From an uncultured Oscillospiraceae bacterium (GTDB lineage Bacteria > Bacillota > Clostridia > Oscillospirales > Oscillospiraceae): a stretch of DNA of 64,000 nt. Each line of letters begins with the position of its first letter. Within the stretch, counting starts at the first letter, position 1. Both the position numbers and the translations under genes were made by a program. The DNA lies in contig CAKTNN010000005.1 of assembly GCA_934589065.1 (NCBI GenBank), positions 1 to 64,000 of the forward strand, written 5' to 3'. Positions 33,601 to 41,056 of the stretch are shown here, piece after piece. A model generated the notes under the pieces. That model did not search any database, had not been told where the DNA came from, and worked only from the letters and a program-made list of their open reading frames with translations.

Positions 33601-33944
33601 ACGCGTGTGTACTGGAGGCTATGGAGCCGGAAGAAAGCAGAATCCGGCTCCCGGTCAGCCAGAATAAAAACGGAGAGCTGACCGGCGCACTGGCAACCGC
33701 CGAGCAGTTCCGGGCGCTGGAAGGGTATGTATTTCGTATGCTTGCCGATTTGGTTACGGATATTGCCTCCGGCAATGTGTCCCCAAACCCCTATAGCCGG
33801 GGGAGTAGCTTCGATGTGTGCCGTTTTTGCCCATACGGCAGCGTATGCCATCCGGAGGAGAAGGCCCAGCGCCGGAATTTCCGAAGCCTGAAGGCGGAGG
33901 AATTCTGGGAGCTGGTGGAAAAGGAGGAAAAAGCCCATGGCTGA
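30690..33944 (+). CDS. addB: ATP-dependent helicase/nuclease subunit B
   Basis: Subunit of the AddAB helicase-nuclease, which resects double-strand breaks for recombination. At 1084 residues it is close to family length. The C-terminal RecB-like nuclease has VTDYKTGQKSF. Iron-sulfur Cys ligands are in AECRLLYFLKYGL and VCRFCPYGSVCHPEE. The N-terminus, where Bacillus AddB has a GxxGxGKT-type Walker A, reads LLLGKDWKVLRREV, so the ATP site seems absent. AAAGGA precedes ATG 30690. The stop overlaps addA by 8 bases, which should couple translation of the two subunits. Confidence 0.93.
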   Translation: MLHLLLGKDWKVLRREVLRRIAQDVRQRKPGRVLIVPELISHEAERALCACAGDTASRYAEVLSFTRLCRSVSDELGKASRECLDDGGRVVAMAAAARQLSSRLKAYAALESKPEFLKELVDAVDEFKRCCITPEDLKQAALASQGAFAQKLEELALLMEGYDSLCAQGRRDPRDRMTWLLEQLEDCDYGENHVFYIDGFPDFTRQNMAILEHLIQFSPQVTVALNCDCADSKRLAFEKAGATAAEFLRMAKCRGVEVCLEVLPNPQDDLASMGESLFQGAIPDLSGGKICAYTADSAWQETMAAAAKIQELVHGGCRYRDISLVVTDTAAYEGLVGLIFKRMGIPFYQAGTEEILTKSVIATVLSALDAVVSGLEQRNVLRYLRSSMSPLTADECDGVENYAIIWRIRGKAWLEPWKSHPDGLSGAWDEDSRARLEKLNTLRQTAMEPLKTLSLGFQNAENLQEQVLAVYAFLQDIRLEQRLEELAAALDAQGDNRSAQILNQLWEILLSALEQMHDVLGQTHWEPEHFLRLFRLLLSQYDVGTIPPVLDAVQVGPVTALRCHECKHLLLLGAQEGCLPGYSGAKGVLTDQERVALRKLGVPLTGGAMEGIQEEFAEIYGVFCGASQSVSVYCSGEQSSYLFRRLGQMAGKITPVSENMEFAGANSREAGAWLARWRQENVARELGLEADYRQAADQADYDLGAVEPGTVKKLYGRKLELSASQVDTQAECRLLYFLKYGLRAKERKEAEVDPAEFGSYVHSVLENTGRAVMELGGFHQVSLEKTLALARTFSDDYAKERFRDVDSKRSQYLFRRNGQELDMIVEELWKELNVSAFQPGGFEVAFGKDGKMPAISIPNEKMEAELRGYVDRVDIWQGKPGSFLRVTDYKTGQKSFDYCDVSQGVGLQMLLYLFALEQGGQALFGEKQRCAGVEYFPARVPYLSADGPLTPEETEKERSKQWMRSGLFLHDACVLEAMEPEESRIRLPVSQNKNGELTGALATAEQFRALEGYVFRMLADLVTDIASGNVSPNPYSRGSSFDVCRFCPYGSVCHPEEKAQRRNFRSLKAEEFWELVEKEEKAHG

Positions 33945-36900
33945 AACATTGACCCCTGCCCAGCGCAGCGCGGTAAGCAACCGGGGCGGAAAGCTGCTGG
34001 TCAGCGCAGCCGCAGGCTCCGGCAAGACCAAGGTCCTGGTTGACCGGCTGATGAGCTACCTGATGGATCCCGTAGATCCGGCAAACCTGGATGAATTCCT
34101 GATCATTACCTATACCCAGGCGGCAGCGGCGGAGCTGCGGGCGAAAATTGCCAACAAGCTGACGGAGCACATCGCCGCAGACCCGGAAAATCGCCATCTG
34201 CAAAAGCAGCTCCAGCGGCTTTATCTGGCGAAGATTTCCACGGTGCACGGATTTTGCAGCGATATTCTCAAGGAGTATGCCTACCGGCTGGATCTGGATG
34301 CGGACTTTCGGGTAGCAGACGAAAGCATTTCCCTGCAGCTGCAGGATCAGGCTTTGCAGGAAATTTTGGACAGTGCCTACGAGAAGCTGGGAGAAGAGCC
34401 GGATTTTCGGGCTTTTGTGGATACCCAGGGCCTGGGCCGCAGTGACCGGGCGCTGCCGGAACTTATAACTCAGGTATATGCCAGTGCCCAGTGCCACCCA
34501 GACCCGGACAAATGGCTGGATGGCTGCATGGAGCAGGCGCTGCCCGCAGTTGAGGACGCAGGGGAAACCCAGTGGGGAAAAAGCCTTATGGAGGAGCTTA
34601 TGCTCTGGCTGGATGGGCAGATTGCGGCCCTGACCCGCTGCTGCCAGACAGCCGGGGAGGCCGGAATGGATAAGGTGGCGGATAACCTGGCAGAAACCCT
34701 GGCCCAGCTCCAATATCTGCGGGAGAGCCGAACCTGGGACCAGGTGCACACCCGGATCCAGGTGAATTTTGGAACCCTCCGGTTCCCTACCAAGGGCGTG
34801 GACAGCAGCCGTACAGAGGAAATCAAGGCGGTGCGGGCGGCCTGCAAAAAGGAGCTGGAAAAGCAGCAGAAGGTTTTTGGACGGGATTCTGCCTCTCTTT
34901 TGGCAGACCTTATGCAGCTTTCCCAGGCACAGCGGGGGTTGGTGAGTCTCGTTAAGCAGTTCAGCCTGGCTTATGCAGAGCAAAAGAAGAAGCGCCGTTT
35001 GCTGGATTTTGGGGATCTGGAGCACAAGACTCTGGATTTGCTGGTGGGCCCGGAGCGCACCGGCCCCACGGCAGCGGCAAAGGAGATTGGACGCAGATTC
35101 CGGGAAGTCATGGTGGACGAATACCAGGACTCCAACGGGGTGCAGGATGCCATTTTTGAAAGCCTGACTATGGAGCGGCAGAATTGCTTTTTGGTGGGGG
35201 ATGTGAAGCAATCCATCTATCAGTTCCGACTGGCAGACCCCGGCATATTCCTGGAAAAATACAAAACCTTTCTCCCTGCCGAGATCGCGCAGCCCGGTCA
35301 GGGGCGGAAGGTGCTGTTGAGCCACAATTTCCGCTCCGGCGGTGAGATCGTGGAAGCAGTAAACCATGTGTTTGCCCACTGTATGTCCCCTCAGGTGGGC
35401 GGACTGTACTATGGGCAGGAGGAAGCCCTTCGGGAGGGCATTCCCCATGAGCCATTGCCGGATACGGCGGTGGAGCTCTATGCTATGGAAACCGGTCAGG
35501 ATTCCGGACAGGAGGAGGCGGATTTTGTCGCCGCCCGTATCTCGGAAATGCTTCGTGCAGGTTCGCCCATCCGGGATGGGGAGAAAACGCGGGGGGTAAC
35601 GGAGGACGATATCGTTATTTTGCTGCGCTCGCCCGGCTCGGTGGGAGAGGATTTTCGCATTGCTTTGGAAAAAAGAGGCATCCGCTGTGCCACCGGGGCA
35701 GGAGCGGACCTGCTGCGCACTCCGGAAATCTGCACCCTTCGGGCGATTCTGCAGACCGTTGCCAATCCGCGGCAGGATATTCCCCTGCTCAGCGCTCTGG
35801 CAAGTCCGGCCTTCGGCTTTACGGCGGAAAACCTGGCCCAGATTCGCAGTACCGGAAAAAAGGGCTGCATCTACGATGCCATTATCAGAAGCGACCACCC
35901 GAAGGCAAGGGCATTTCTGAAAACCTTGGAGGGCCTGCGGGCAAAGGCAAGGATGAGCAGCTTGACGGAGCTTTTGGAGCACATTTTTCTCCTGACGGGC
36001 CTGGATGAAATCTATGCCGCAAGAGATGGGGGAAACGGGGCCAAGGAGAATCTGCGCACCTTCTTCCAAATGGCGGTGGAGTATGAACAGGGAAACCTTA
36101 GTTCTCTGGAACAGTTTCTGGAATACCTGGATGACCAGGCGGAGCGCGGGCTTCTGCGCCCCGGCGCTGCCCAGACCGGGGCGGTGACCATTATGAGCAT
36201 CCACAAGTCCAAGGGCCTGGAGTTTCCGGTGGTATTCTTAAGCGCACTGTCCCGGAAATTCAACCGGAAGAGCCTGAACCAGCAAATCCTCTGCGATCAG
36301 GAGATGGGGTTGGGACTCAACGTGGCGGATCAAACGAATCGGGTGCGTTACCCCAGCCTTGCCAGGCTGGCAATTGCCCGGAAGATGACCCGGGAAGCCG
36401 TCAGCGAGGAGATGCGGATTTTATATGTGGCAATGACCCGGGCCCGCGACCGGCTTATTATGACCTACGCTTCCAAAAAGTGCGGGGACACCATCAAAGG
36501 ACTTGCTCAGCGGATGAATTTGAGCGGAATGGAAATGCTGTGTGCCCAGGCCCAGTGCCCCGGGCAGTGGATCCTTTTGGCGGCGCTGCTGCGCACGGAA
36601 TCCGGGCAGCTGCGGGGCCTAACCGGGGTGACGCTGGAGGGAACGGTATCCGATACTCCTTGGAAAATCCGCTTTGTAGAGGCTCCTGAGGAGCAGCCCT
36701 CCGCCGTTTTCTCCAAGGAACAGGAAACGGCAGCCATGCCGGAGGGAGCGCCCGGATATCTCCGGAAAATGCTTGCCTACCGGTATCCCTTTGAAGCGGC
36801 AACCCACGCCCCCTCCAAGCAAACCGCCACCGGACGAAAGGGCAGGGAAAAGGATCAGGAGGCTGCCCAGGATGCCCCGGAGGAAAAGGAAATCAGGCGC

Positions 36901-37443
36901 CTTTGGCGTCAGCCTGCCTTTGGCGAAAACAAAAAAGACGGCAGGGCCTACGGCAATGCCATGCACCGGGCCATGCAGTACCTCCACTTTGAGGCCTGCG
37001 GAAGTCTGCGAGGGGTCCGGGAGGAAATTGCCCGCATGAAATCCGAGGAGATCCTGACGGCTCAGGAGGCGCAGATGATCGACTGCGATGCCATCGCCCG
37101 CTTTTTTGAAAGCAACGTGGGATGGAGGCTGCGTGTGGGCAATTCCGTGCTGCGGGAATTCAAGTTCTCCGTTTTGGATAACGGAGAAAAGTATGGCCCT
37201 GGTCTGGAAGGGGAGCAGGTGCTCCTTCAGGGCGTTGTAGATTGCGCACTGGTGGAGCCGGACGGAATTACCATCGTGGATTTTAAAACCGATCGGGTTT
37301 CCGAAAGCCAGCTTCCTCAGGCCGTGGGGCGCTACCGGCTGCAGGTGGAAACCTACAAAGAGGCTATGGAGCGGATTTTTGAAACGGATGTAAAAAAGTG
37401 CTTGCTGTACTTTTTTCATCTCGGTGCCTTTGCCGAAGTATAG
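33937..37443 (+). CDS. addA: ATP-dependent helicase/nuclease subunit A
   Basis: The UvrD-like motor and nuclease subunit of AddAB, 1168 residues. Helicase motif I is SAAAGSGKTKVLVDRL and motif Ia is around LIITYTQAAAAEL. KISTVHGFCSDIL follows, then MVDEYQDSNGVQDAIF (motif II), VGDVKQSIYQFRLADP (motif III), IMSIHKSKGLEFPVVFL (motif V) and ILYVAMTRARDRL (motif VI). The C-terminal nuclease domain has GNAMHRAMQYL and TIVDFKTDRV with catalytic Asp and Lys. Both nuclease domains of the complex thus look intact. It starts 8 bases before the addB stop and ends at a strong terminator. Confidence 0.96.
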   Translation: MAETLTPAQRSAVSNRGGKLLVSAAAGSGKTKVLVDRLMSYLMDPVDPANLDEFLIITYTQAAAAELRAKIANKLTEHIAADPENRHLQKQLQRLYLAKISTVHGFCSDILKEYAYRLDLDADFRVADESISLQLQDQALQEILDSAYEKLGEEPDFRAFVDTQGLGRSDRALPELITQVYASAQCHPDPDKWLDGCMEQALPAVEDAGETQWGKSLMEELMLWLDGQIAALTRCCQTAGEAGMDKVADNLAETLAQLQYLRESRTWDQVHTRIQVNFGTLRFPTKGVDSSRTEEIKAVRAACKKELEKQQKVFGRDSASLLADLMQLSQAQRGLVSLVKQFSLAYAEQKKKRRLLDFGDLEHKTLDLLVGPERTGPTAAAKEIGRRFREVMVDEYQDSNGVQDAIFESLTMERQNCFLVGDVKQSIYQFRLADPGIFLEKYKTFLPAEIAQPGQGRKVLLSHNFRSGGEIVEAVNHVFAHCMSPQVGGLYYGQEEALREGIPHEPLPDTAVELYAMETGQDSGQEEADFVAARISEMLRAGSPIRDGEKTRGVTEDDIVILLRSPGSVGEDFRIALEKRGIRCATGAGADLLRTPEICTLRAILQTVANPRQDIPLLSALASPAFGFTAENLAQIRSTGKKGCIYDAIIRSDHPKARAFLKTLEGLRAKARMSSLTELLEHIFLLTGLDEIYAARDGGNGAKENLRTFFQMAVEYEQGNLSSLEQFLEYLDDQAERGLLRPGAAQTGAVTIMSIHKSKGLEFPVVFLSALSRKFNRKSLNQQILCDQEMGLGLNVADQTNRVRYPSLARLAIARKMTREAVSEEMRILYVAMTRARDRLIMTYASKKCGDTIKGLAQRMNLSGMEMLCAQAQCPGQWILLAALLRTESGQLRGLTGVTLEGTVSDTPWKIRFVEAPEEQPSAVFSKEQETAAMPEGAPGYLRKMLAYRYPFEAATHAPSKQTATGRKGREKDQEAAQDAPEEKEIRRLWRQPAFGENKKDGRAYGNAMHRAMQYLHFEACGSLRGVREEIARMKSEEILTAQEAQMIDCDAIARFFESNVGWRLRVGNSVLREFKFSVLDNGEKYGPGLEGEQVLLQGVVDCALVEPDGITIVDFKTDRVSESQLPQAVGRYRLQVETYKEAMERIFETDVKKCLLYFFHLGAFAEV

Positions 37444-37444
37444 T

Positions 37445-37481
37445 TTTTCCCCGGAAGGAAAAAATCCTTCCGGGGAAATTT
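37445..37481. terminator. Bidirectional terminator between addA and the Asn/Gln peptide gene
   Basis: TTTCCCCGGAAGGA pairs with TCCTTCCGGGGAAA around a short A-rich loop, with flanking T and A runs. It ends addA and, from the other side, the spoVAD-spoVAE-peptide unit. Confidence 0.9.
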
Positions 37482-37484
37482 CGG

Positions 37485-37589
37485 TCAGCGCTGGTTCTGA
37501 TTGTTCTGGTTCTGATTCTGGTTGTTCTGACTGTTCTGATTTTTGCTCTGGTTGTTCTGATTCTGGTTGCGGTTCTGATTGTTATTCAT
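37485..37589 (-). CDS. 34-residue Asn/Gln-rich peptide
   Basis: A tiny gene with a strong ribosome binding site, GGAGG, 8 bases before its ATG. The peptide begins MNNNQNRNQNQNNQ and ends NNQNQR; almost every residue is Asn or Gln, with a few Arg, Lys and Ser. It starts 62 bases after the spoVAE stop on the same strand, with a terminator right behind it, so it may be co-transcribed with spoVAD-spoVAE. The composition recalls the gamma-type small acid-soluble spore proteins, which are Asn/Gln-rich amino-acid stores, but it is far shorter and no sequence homology is claimed. Confidence 0.65.
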   Translation of the reverse strand: MNNNQNRNQNQNNQSKNQNSQNNQNQNQNNQNQR

Positions 37590-37651
37590 AGCGTATTCCT
37601 CCAAAAGTAATTGCGGAAAAATCCTCCCGCCCGGATAGTTTGCCCCAATTT

Positions 37652-38008
37652 TCACGCTTTATCCTTGGGGCGGAACAGAAAGCCGGCAAGCAGACCGGCG
37701 AATATCGCGGCGGTGATGCCCCCGGCAGTGGCTTTCAGCCCGCCGGTAAAAATTCCCAAAAAGCCTTTTTCGTCTACGGCATCCTTCACACCTTTGGCAA
37801 GCAGATTTCCAAAGCCGGTCAGAGGAACGGTTGCCCCTGCTCCTGCAAATTCGGCAAAGGGCCCGTAAAGACCCGCCGCACCCAGAATGACCCCGGCAAC
37901 CACATAGCTCACGAGAATTCTTGCAGGGGTCAGCCCGGTTTTATCAATCAGGATTTGCCCCACAAGACACAGCGCGCCGCCAATCAGAAAGGCCTTTAGA
38001 TACTCCAT
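37652..38008 (-). CDS. spoVAE: Stage V sporulation protein AE
   Basis: A 118-residue membrane protein of the SpoVAE family, part of the SpoVA channel that moves calcium-dipicolinate into the forespore and releases it at germination. About four hydrophobic segments are seen. Family motifs include MEYLKAFLIGGALCLVGQI, TPARILVSYVVAGVILGA and FAGAGATVPLTGFGNLLAKG. AAGGAGG 8 bases before ATG 38008 sets the start; an upstream in-frame extension overlapping spoVAD is rejected. It starts one base after the spoVAD stop, so the two are co-transcribed. Confidence 0.95.
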   Translation of the reverse strand: MEYLKAFLIGGALCLVGQILIDKTGLTPARILVSYVVAGVILGAAGLYGPFAEFAGAGATVPLTGFGNLLAKGVKDAVDEKGFLGIFTGGLKATAGGITAAIFAGLLAGFLFRPKDKA

Positions 38009-38009
38009 G

Positions 38010-39026
38010 TCAAAAACCTCCTTCAATTGCCACTGCGTGACACACCCCCGGAATGGGCAGCCCCTGTTGGGTAGAGGTGGGGGAGAGCAGCGCCCCTGTT
38101 CCGCAGAAGAGGATCCGCTTTCGCTTCCTTGCAGACAGCTCTCCCAGCAGGTGCCCGCACAGGGTAATGGCACTGCAGCCGCAGCCGGAGCCCCCGGCAT
38201 GGACATCCTGCTTGGTGTTATCAAAGACCATGCAGCCGCAGTCTGCGATCTTCCCGCCCAGGGAAAGGTCTTCCCGCCGGGCCATCTCCAAAAGCAGCTC
38301 TTTGCCGTACTGTCCCAGGTCACCGGTGACGATGAGGTCGTAGTATTCCGGTGACCGGTTCAGATCCTGCAGGTGCTGCCGGATGGTGGCAAAGGCTGCC
38401 GGAGCCATGGCGGCACCCATATTGTTGGCATCCTGAATGCCAAGATCCGTTACCGTGCCAATGGTGCAGGCGGTAATTCTGGGGCCGCTGCCCTGACTGC
38501 ATACCAGGGCGGCACCGGAGCCGGTGACCGTCCACTGGGCGGTGGGGGTTCGCTGTCCGCCGTAGCCCAGAGGAAAGCGGTACTGCCGCTCGGAGGAAGC
38601 GAAGTGGGAGGAAGTCATGGCGGCTGCCCGGTCGGCAACCCCTGCGGACACGGCAAGGGAGGCCAGGAGCAGACTTTCTGCCATGGTAGAGCAAGCACCG
38701 TAAAGCCCTATGTGGGGCGTGCCGGTATTGCGCATGGTAAAGGCAGAGCCGATGCACTGGTTGAGAAGATCACCGGAAAATACCACATCCAGTTCAGAGC
38801 GCTCAATATGCGCCTTTTCCAGCAGCAGCCGCAGGGCAGTTTCCTGCATGGCCTTTTCCGCCAGCTCCCAGCTTTTTTGCCCGAAATAGGTATCCTGACT
38901 GGTTTTATCAAAGGTGTGGCCCAGAGGGCCTTCGGATTCCTTTTTTCCTGCCACACTGGCCCAGGCGGTGATTACCGGTGGATTGGGCAATACAAAACTG
39001 CTGCGCCCCCGCTTGTTTTCTGCCAT
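38010..39026 (-). CDS. spoVAD: Stage V sporulation protein AD
   Basis: A 338-residue soluble protein with a thiolase-like fold that binds dipicolinate and helps load it into spores. Seen are the N-terminal VLPNPPVITAWASVAGKKES, GPLGHTFDK, the thiolase-like GLYGACSTMAESLLLAS, QRTPTAQWTVTGSGA, DLGIQDANNMGAAMAPAA, and GGSGCGCSA near the end. Two ATGs compete: 39032 sits directly on GGAGGG, while 39026 has it 6-7 bases upstream, so 39026 is preferred. spoVAE follows at once. spoVAC, usually next to these genes, is absent here. Confidence 0.95.
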   Translation of the reverse strand: MAENKRGRSSFVLPNPPVITAWASVAGKKESEGPLGHTFDKTSQDTYFGQKSWELAEKAMQETALRLLLEKAHIERSELDVVFSGDLLNQCIGSAFTMRNTGTPHIGLYGACSTMAESLLLASLAVSAGVADRAAAMTSSHFASSERQYRFPLGYGGQRTPTAQWTVTGSGAALVCSQGSGPRITACTIGTVTDLGIQDANNMGAAMAPAAFATIRQHLQDLNRSPEYYDLIVTGDLGQYGKELLLEMARREDLSLGGKIADCGCMVFDNTKQDVHAGGSGCGCSAITLCGHLLGELSARKRKRILFCGTGALLSPTSTQQGLPIPGVCHAVAIEGGF

Positions 39027-39069
39027 AGCCATCCCTCCATGCTTTTTTAAGAAGTATTCCCCGTATCCG

Positions 39070-39102
39070 CAAAAAAATACAGAGAGCGGTAGAGCTCTCT
39101 GT
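39070..39102 (-). terminator. Terminator of the NlpC/P60 gene
   Basis: On the minus strand ACAGAGAG pairs with CTCTCTGT around an 8-base loop, followed by ATTTTTTT. Confidence 0.9.
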
Positions 39103-39117
39103 ATAACGGTATAAAAT

Positions 39118-40110
39118 CTATGTCAATCTTTTTGCGCCGATGTAATGCTCCAGCCAGTAACCGGATTCCAGAGAACCGTAGGAAACCTTGGAGCGGGAAT
39201 TGGGGGCGTGAAGAAACGTATCTTCTCCGGCGTAGATGCCCACATGGGTTGCGGTTTTGCCGCCCAGGGTGGCAAAAAACACCAGGTCACCGGGCTGCAG
39301 CTGCTCTTTTTCCGCATTTTCCCCCATTCGGTATTGGGCGGCAACGGAACGGGGAGCGCTGTAACCCAGGTTCCGCAGAACATAGTAGGTTAATCCCGAG
39401 CAGTCAAATCCCTTGGGACTTTCTCCGCCGTGAACATAGCGGATGCCAAGGTACTTTTCCGCCTCTTCCAGAATATCTTTTCCGGTAACGGGCTCCCCGT
39501 TTTCTTTCAGAAGCTTCCCGCCGGAAAGCGTCTGAGCGCTGGGGGGAAGTCCGGTGGACTGACCCTGAATAAAGAATTTGGGGCTGTTTTTGGAGGCGGC
39601 ATTTTCGTATGGAATTTCCAGCAGCTTGAGTTGGGAGGAGGGAATATAGCCGATGTCTTCCCCAAAGAGCACTTTATAGTAGCCTTCGTTTACCCCAATG
39701 GTGTAGCACTTGTCATTTTGGGAAAGGGTGCAGAGCGCCTGAGATGTTTCCTCCGGGGAGGCGAGCAGAGCCGCCTTTTCGGGAATCACCCGCCCATAGC
39801 CCAATTCGATATTCTCTTTTGTCACAATGCGCAGGTAGCCGCTGAGCATATAGCCCTCTTGAAGGTTGTAGCGCACCTTATACCAGCCGCCGGCTTCCTT
39901 TTCCAGCAGGAGCACCACTTCGCCCCGCTGAGCCTTGGCAAGCTCAGCCGATGCGGTATTGGGGAATTCCCGCAGGCGAAGGGTATCGTAATTGACAAAA
40001 GCAATGCCCCCGATACCGTTTTCCTGGGAAGCGCGGCTTTCCAAAGGAAAAACGGTAAACAGGAGCACAAGCGTCAGAATCAGGCATATTTCTTTCTTAA
40101 GAGAACCCAT
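39118..40110 (-). CDS. Exported NlpC/P60 peptidoglycan hydrolase with SH3-like domains
   Basis: A 330-residue secreted or surface protein. The signal peptide is KKEICLILTLVLLFTVFPL followed by RAS. Two SH3-like segments follow (LRLREFPNTASAELAKAQRG with WYKVRYNLQEGYMLSGYL; then ALLASPEETSQALCTL with YYKVLFGEDIGYIPSSQL). The C-terminal NlpC/P60 domain (about residues 210-330) has catalytic Cys in GFDCSGLTYYVL and His in TATHVGIYAGEDTFLHAPN. It should cleave gamma-D-glutamyl-diamino acid bonds in peptidoglycan. GGAGG 6 bases before ATG 40110 sets the start. It lies upstream of spoVAD but has its own terminator. A role in growth or in spore cortex is open. Confidence 0.9.
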   Translation of the reverse strand: MGSLKKEICLILTLVLLFTVFPLESRASQENGIGGIAFVNYDTLRLREFPNTASAELAKAQRGEVVLLLEKEAGGWYKVRYNLQEGYMLSGYLRIVTKENIELGYGRVIPEKAALLASPEETSQALCTLSQNDKCYTIGVNEGYYKVLFGEDIGYIPSSQLKLLEIPYENAASKNSPKFFIQGQSTGLPPSAQTLSGGKLLKENGEPVTGKDILEEAEKYLGIRYVHGGESPKGFDCSGLTYYVLRNLGYSAPRSVAAQYRMGENAEKEQLQPGDLVFFATLGGKTATHVGIYAGEDTFLHAPNSRSKVSYGSLESGYWLEHYIGAKRLT

Positions 40111-40132
40111 GGAATTCCTCCGCCGGATGGCT

Positions 40133-40423
40133 TTATTTTCCTGCCAGTGCACGCTCCAGCCAGACACAGCCAACATCCAGAGCGGTATACAGGCCGTCCT
40201 TTTCACTCTTCTTTACCACACGGTCCCGGCTTCTGGCGGCGGGGTCGGTGAGCTGGAGCTGGACGGAAACCCGGGTAGCAATATCGGTATCGCCCACCTT
40301 TTTGCTTTCCAAAACCTGGAGCATCACGATATAGGCATCGGCCATGGAGCCGTAGTAGATAAGATTATCCTTGCGCATCAGCGGGTGGCCCTTGTACATG
40401 AGAACTGCTTTTTCTTCAGCCAT
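40133..40423 (-). CDS. Small conserved protein of unknown function
   Basis: A 96-residue cytoplasmic protein, not recognised as a named family. It begins MAEEKAVLMYKGHPLMRK and has YYGSMADAYIVMLQVLESKK and CVWLERALAGK at the end, with an alpha/beta composition. AGGAGG 8 bases before ATG 40423 is a strong ribosome binding site. It is followed 22 bases later by the NlpC/P60 gene and may be co-transcribed with it from the promoter at 40454-40482. No catalytic motif is visible. Confidence 0.8.
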   Translation of the reverse strand: MAEEKAVLMYKGHPLMRKDNLIYYGSMADAYIVMLQVLESKKVGDTDIATRVSVQLQLTDPAARSRDRVVKKSEKDGLYTALDVGCVWLERALAGK

Positions 40424-40453
40424 GAATATTTCCTCCTGAATCATATTTCTTAA

Positions 40454-40482
40454 ATTGTAGCATAAGGGGACGGGCACGTCAA
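40454..40482 (-). promoter_or_regulatory. Promoter of the small conserved gene and NlpC/P60 gene
   Basis: On the minus strand, TTGACG (plus-strand 40477-40482), 17-base spacer, TACAAT (40454-40459), about 30 bases before ATG 40423. Confidence 0.75.
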
Positions 40483-40566
40483 GTCGAAAACGAAAGGGGC
40501 AGAGGGTACAAAACCGTTCTGCGGCGCTGCATTGTGCCGGACTTTGCGCCTGCGGTCATAAAACAA

Positions 40567-40594
40567 AGGGGCTTTTGCCGCGGCAAAAGCCCCT
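40567..40594 (-). terminator. Terminator of ireB
   Basis: A perfect 28-base palindrome (AGGGGCTTTTGCCG and its complement). On the minus strand it is followed by TTGTTTTAT. Confidence 0.8.
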
Positions 40595-40608
40595 GATCGG
40601 ACAAGGGG

Positions 40609-40860
40609 TTAATTGTGGTCAAAAAGGTACTCCCGTACCAGAGCCTGCATCAGCTCGTCCCGGTCGATTTTGCAAATCATGCTCCGGGCGTTGCCATAGT
40701 TTGTGATGTAGGTGGGGTCTTCCGTCAGCAGGTATCCTACGATCTGATTGACCGGATTGTATCCCTTTTTGGTCAGGGCATCGAACACACTGCGCAGGAT
40801 CAGCCGCATATTCTCCTTGTCATCGGGTACATTGAAGGTCAGAGTATCCTGATCCGTCAT
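40609..40860 (-). CDS. ireB: IreB family regulatory phosphoprotein (UPF0297)
   Basis: An 83-residue protein of the IreB/YrzL (UPF0297, DUF965) family. In Enterococcus faecalis IreB is phosphorylated on N-terminal threonines by the kinase IreK and affects cephalosporin resistance. Here the N-terminus MTDQDTLTFNVPDD has Thr at 2, 6 and 8. The family core KGYNPVNQIVGYLLTEDP and ITNYGNARSMICKIDRDEL is intact. AAGGAG precedes the ATG. In many Firmicutes the gene sits between alaS and ruvX; here it stands alone with its own promoter and terminator. Its kinase could be the FN3 kinase at 24504-27425. Confidence 0.93.
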   Translation of the reverse strand: MTDQDTLTFNVPDDKENMRLILRSVFDALTKKGYNPVNQIVGYLLTEDPTYITNYGNARSMICKIDRDELMQALVREYLFDHN

Positions 40861-40890
40861 GGTCTTCAGCTCCTTTTCAAAATAATACGA

Positions 40891-40930
40891 ATAATACGAG
40901 TATTATATCGTAAGAATCCGGCGGTGTAAA
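40891..40930 (-). promoter_or_regulatory. Promoter of ireB with overlapping palindrome
   Basis: On the minus strand TTTACA (plus-strand 40925-40930), 17-base spacer, TATAAT (40902-40907). A palindrome, ATAATAC-GA-GTATTAT, covers 40891-40906 at the -10 and start site, and another AATAATACG copy sits at 40881-40889. This is a likely operator. Confidence 0.75.
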
Positions 40931-41056
40931 GAGCTAAAAGGAAAAAATTTGTGAACATTGGAAGACCAGGAACTTTTTATGCTGAAAATGGATAATAAAA
41001 AGCCGGAAAAGGAAAACGTGCCGATTTTCTTCCGCACCTGCTCCGACCGAAAAAAG

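Noticed and set aside
31542..34031. Long open frame (829 codons) on the minus strand, opposite addB
   Set aside because: It is a mirror of the GC-rich addB coding frame: no ribosome binding site, no recognisable domain, and addB is a clear gene.
33754..36204. Long open frame (816 codons) on the minus strand, opposite addA
   Set aside because: Antisense to well-conserved AddA helicase motifs; composition is that of a reverse-complement shadow.
37490..37585. Short-period repeat resembling a CRISPR or tandem repeat array
   Set aside because: The period is irregular and small, and the minus strand reads as Asn/Gln codons with a start, stop and ribosome binding site.
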